Positions 61,675 through 64,000 of a stretch of 64,000 nt of DNA are shown here, in pieces. Numbering within the stretch: the first letter of the stretch is position 1; each line of letters starts with the position of its first letter. The stretch is from positions 5,208,001-5,272,000 of the forward strand of contig CP075492.1 of NCBI GenBank assembly GCA_021613535.1. The letters run 5' to 3'. The stretch is from Adineta vaga. Lineage: Eukaryota > Rotifera. The position numbers and the translations under genes are program-made. The notes beneath the pieces were generated by a model. It saw only the letters and a list, made by a program, of their open reading frames with translations. It was not told the origin of the DNA and did not search any database.

Positions 61675-64000
61675 TCAAGATTCTTTTCTTTTGTTATTGT
61701 TTCGTATTAATTGTACCAATCGTTTTTGTTGTTTAATCAATGAAAGAAAGCGAGATAATTCTATAATAGATAAATTTTGATTTGTTCGTCGAAGTGAATC
61801 TTCTTGAAGTGAATTTAACATTGATCGGAAATCACCATGTATCATAAAATCTCTTAAATAAACTAAACTATGACCATCACAATCAGAAAATAAATGAGAC
61901 ATTTGAATTAAATTATGTTCTGTTAACCATTGTTGAACTTGTATCGGTGTCCATTCAAGAATATTATCTACATCTTTTGATGTAGTAGATACAACAGGAA
62001 TTGTTTGTTTTGAACAAACGATTGATCTATTTAATTCAATAGTATCATTCGATGTATTAAATTCTTTAAATAATTTATTCATTGCTTGAGAAAATTCATA
62101 TTTAGTAAAATCTATATATAATAATTGACCAATAAGAAATAATAACCATCCATCAGGTTTATAATGTTTTTGCAATAGAATTGGAATAATTTTTCGTTGA
62201 CATTGAAATGCATAATGTGCTTCTGCTCGACAATAATTACTCTTTCGATATTGTTCACTAATGCAAAGAATAATAATATGTGATCGTTCAATTCCTTGTG
62301 CCATTGCATCCATAACATTTCCATGCATTTGATCAAAATCAATCCATACACGATAATTTGCTTTGATTAATTCATTGTAAAGTTGTTGACAAAGAAGTTT
62401 TTCTTTATGTGAATAACTAATCATAATATCAAATGTTTGATTATTATCATTGATATTTGATAATAAATGATTTTCATGATTAATTTCAAGATTCCAAAGA
62501 ATTCCATGAATCACTTTTCTCATTTGTTCATCATGATTTTCTTTTTCAAAATGAGCAAGTTTCGACATAAATAAACTATTTGATCGAAGTTGCTGTTGAA
62601 TATCAGAATTGAATGAAAATGTCCAAATAATATCCCATGTAATTGGATATTGATCACAAAGTTGAATAAAGAGAGAAATCTTATTTAAACTAGCTGCTTT
62701 TTGTTGCATTGAATCATTTTTTGATAAACATTGAAAACCTTTGAGAAAATTAACAATATTCTTCTCGTTATAAGCAATGATTCTTTTCTACATACCTCTT
62801 AGCATATAGACAATCGGTACTCTTCTGAAATTGTTTGGCGATTGATTTAGAGCTCCTTCAAGAGAATGAAAACAACAACTACTAATGTGATCAGCTATTT
62901 TCATATGTTTTAATTGATCATCTGTAAGTGTTTCACCAAGAATATTATATGCACTTAAACAAATCTCAGTATTTTGCGATGTTTCAGCCATAAGTACAAT
63001 TGTTTCTCGTACTGTTGCATTTGAACGAAAGAACCAATTGATATTCAATCTTTGTACGATTAATATAAAAAGCATTAAAGATGAATGTAATAGAATTGTT
63101 TCACCATTCGAGCGATGTGGTTTGATTTGTTTATGAAATGGTTTATAAGATAATAGTTGTATGAGATCTTGTACATGATCACAAGTGACTTGTTCGTTAG
63201 GAAAAATCATTTTTATTGGTTTTTCAATTTGTCCATCCCACCAACAGCATCCAACAATGAAAGCAATTAGATGTGCAATACAATCCAGCTGTCCATTATT
63301 CCATGATGCAACAGTATGACAATGTGTACGAATCATTCGTAAATAATCATCGGAAAGATAATCGATCATTTCCTCTGCATTATATGGGAAATTGTGAGTT
63401 TTAGAAACCAAATAAGTATATGAATAAAATGAACATGTTTTGACATAGAATAACATTTTTGATGTAAACAAAGATGATTTATTGATATGTGGTTGATGAA
63501 GTTCAGTTAGATAGAATTTGTATTGTTTATTCATGACATATGTGTTGACAATATGTTGACCAATATGATCGACAATAGATATAGTATTGTAATTGGGATT
63601 TTCAAAGAGAAAATATGAATGATTATTGAATAATAAACTAATTATAGTTATATAAGAATTATTATCATCATCATCATCAATATTTTGATCGATTTGAGTG
63701 AACATATCATTGATTTGAGGAATAGTCATAGAAAAAATAAGATGAACTTTTATGTCAATGTCGATACTATCGTTGAAAATCATTATTTGATCAAAATTTG
63801 CAAGTGCATTAAAATATTCTCGATAAGAAGATTCATGAATCCACGAATGAGAATCTTGACTTAATAATTGCCATGACCATTGATGTAAATCAAGTAATGA
63901 TTGAAATGATTGAGAGATGCATGCAGATAATGTTTCGTCTGTTTGTAATTGAAGGAAACGTGTAATTTGTTGTATTGTATCAATAGATATTGAAGATGTA
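61675..64000 (-). CDS. Helical-repeat (ARM-like) / TIR / SAM protein, 5' end beyond the window
   Basis: Open on the minus strand from the window edge. A 57-nt intron (about 62740-62796, GTATGT...CTCAAAG, containing an in-frame TAG) joins VPIVYMLRG to FQCLSKNDS. The N-terminal part (more than 430 residues seen) is made of leucine-rich helices (EMIDYLSDDYLRMIRT, TILLHSSLMLFILIVQRL, NTEICLSAYNILGETLTDDQ), an armadillo/HEAT-like solenoid. Then comes a TIR domain (FDIMISYSHKEKLLCQQLYN, RVWIDFDQM, IERSHIIILCISEQYRKSNY, CRAEAHYAF with the Glu used by NAD-cleaving TIRs, IIPILLQKHYKPDGWL). A SAM-like domain closes it (EWTPIQVQQWLTEHNL, FSDCDGHSLVYLRDF). The parts are those of SARM1 (ARM-SAM-SAM-TIR) but with TIR before SAM. 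It may hydrolyse NAD or act as a signalling scaffold (inference). Confidence 0.85.

Noticed and set aside
62788-62790. In-frame TAG in the TIR-SAM gene read as a nonsense mutation
   Set aside because: A 57-nt GTATGT...CTCAAAG intron removes it and restores a smooth LRG-FQCLSK junction.
1-64000. CRISPR arrays, rRNA or tRNA genes
   Set aside because: No regularly spaced repeats, no rRNA-like conserved blocks, and no cloverleaf with a GTTCRANNC arm was found by eye; a tRNAscan run would be decisive.

Overview
The window looks like nuclear DNA of a bdelloid rotifer. It is AT-rich, and its introns are very short (about 50-85 bp, mostly GTAAGT-like...TAG). The gene families are those typical of bdelloids: ADP-ribosyltransferase (ART)/TPR proteins, F-box proteins beginning with a PNEIFLECFDYLN-like helix, rhodopsin-like GPCRs with many wrecked relatives, and many intronless genes of bacterial or fungal type. 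Short TGTGGG tracts also match the telomere repeat I recall for bdelloids. The genus is inferred from recognition, not from a search.

Layout. 1-3.3 kb: the end of an unknown gene and a CNNM-type magnesium transporter. 3.3-6.6 kb: mostly empty, with a TRAF zinc-finger remnant. 6.6-11.5 kb: two intronless NAD(P)-binding Rossmann proteins flanking an F-box protein. 12-17.7 kb: an unknown relic, a RING-IBR-RING-ZZ ubiquitin ligase with two frameshifts, an FkbM methyltransferase and a PhzF pseudogene. 17.8-22.9 kb: an ART-TPR protein and a secreted beta-helix glycosidase-like protein. 22.9-27.8 kb: a gene-poor island with a GPCR pseudogene broken into pieces, two foldback (inverted-repeat) elements and a GCGGT-motif-rich patch. 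27.9-30.0 kb: a gene that fuses an ART to a ubiquitin E2 domain, the most striking item in the window. 30.3-35.5 kb: a tandem duplication of a head-to-head pair (nuclear receptor plus small membrane protein), ending beside an interstitial telomere-like repeat. 36.4-43.5 kb: a GPCR, an SLC5 sodium symporter, a frameshifted F-box gene and a D-amino-acid/D-aspartate oxidase. 45.0-47.8 kb: a third ART with TPRs. 48.2-53.6 kb: a dead serine protease, a claudin-like protein, a GPCR, an AMOP-domain secreted protein and a GPCR fragment. 54.1-61.4 kb: a DUF1479 oxygenase and a large IIC-type P-type ATPase. 61.7 kb to the right edge: a protein with helical repeats, then TIR, then SAM, cut by the window end.

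How the genes relate. Several encode NAD- or ubiquitin-based signalling or modification enzymes: three ARTs, one fused to an E2; a TIR-SAM protein that may hydrolyse NAD; an RBR-ZZ E3; F-box proteins; and a TRAF remnant. They are not an operon, and most are members of expanded bdelloid families. A second theme is decay. Several loci carry single-nucleotide frameshifts or internal deletions beside otherwise intact reading frames, which means either ongoing pseudogenisation or uncorrected indels in the assembly.
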